From: Amphiura filiformis
Taxonomy: Eukaryota; Echinodermata; Ophiuroidea; Amphilepidida; Amphiuridae
Reading direction: 5' to 3'
Length of the DNA stretch: 64,000 nucleotides
Assembly: GCF_039555335.1 (NCBI RefSeq)
Contig: NC_092642.1
Coordinates: 10,488,752 to 10,552,751, forward strand
The notes under the pieces were generated by a model, which saw nothing but the letters and a program-made list of their open reading frames with translations, did no database searches and was not told the origin of the DNA. The position numbers and the translations under genes are program-made. The stretch's first letter is position 1; every line of letters begins with the position of its first letter. Positions 63,676-64,000 of the stretch are shown here, one piece after another.

Positions 63676-64000
63676 CCCGGGGGGGTACTCAAGTTTGGTT
63701 TTGGTAGAGACGTGCTGCTGAGATTTTGGAAGTGTACCCATAAATATACCAATTTTTCAAGAAATTTGGACCCATTGATATACCAAAAGTCGACATTTTC
63801 GGCCGAATTTAAATTTTCCCAAAATTTTGAAGATTTTGGCTAGATTAAGGAAAAATTGGGCTGTTTTCCGAAAAAATTGAGAAAATGTTGAAAAAAGGAC
63901 CCATTCATATACCAAAATAGGCTTTGAAAAGGGGCCATTGATATACCAGAAGGCTGAAAATGCTACCCATGTCTGCGCCACGTCCCCGTATGGTCATTTG
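63676..64000. mobile_element. CCCGGGGGGGTACTC element, cut by window end
   Basis: It matches 48030-48264 in opposite orientation, sharing GTACTCAAGTTTGGTTTTGG, CCCATTGATATACCA and AGGCTGAAAATGCTACCCAT. The far terminus is outside the window. Confidence 0.75.

Overview
The window looks like a piece of a repeat-dense animal nuclear genome: split genes with GT-AG introns, many inverted-repeat mini-transposons (MITEs), tRNA-derived SINEs, LINE and LTR retroelements, and a 200-base scaffold gap at 27292-27491. The repeats and gene families suggest a marine invertebrate deuterostome, perhaps an echinoderm, but no single feature proves the taxon.

Layout. 1916-8936 (+) is a four-exon gene for a 254-residue protein whose first half looks like an antibiotic-biosynthesis-monooxygenase-like (ABM, dimeric alpha/beta barrel) domain. 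15153-27239 (+) is its tandem paralogue with the same four-exon structure; it has a one-base frameshift in exon 1 and introns swollen by transposons. 28345-45836 (-) holds ten exons of a CYP3-clan cytochrome P450, from the membrane anchor through the I-helix (AGYET). The exons for ExxR and the heme-cysteine loop are not in the window and should lie toward or beyond the gap. P450 introns contain an 87-bp array that repeats the exon 9 splice donor about 30 times, a 30-bp satellite of about 80 units, SINEs, and an element with six evenly spaced DR1-type nuclear-receptor half-site pairs.

48823-54216 is a recently inserted non-autonomous LTR retrotransposon on the minus strand. It has 2.53-kb LTRs with TGTAA...TTACA ends, a tRNA-Leu primer binding site, only about 317 bases of internal sequence and a 4-bp target duplication. 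Its LTR encodes a coiled-coil plus cold-shock-domain (Y-box-like) protein: intact in the 3' LTR, frameshifted in the 5' LTR. I regard this as the most novel object here. An empty paralogous insertion site at about 2230-2340 confirms the insertion independently.

The remainder (1-1900, 9000-15150, 54217-64000) is intergenic sequence made of nested MITEs, palindromes, minisatellites and microsatellites, with no further gene I can support.
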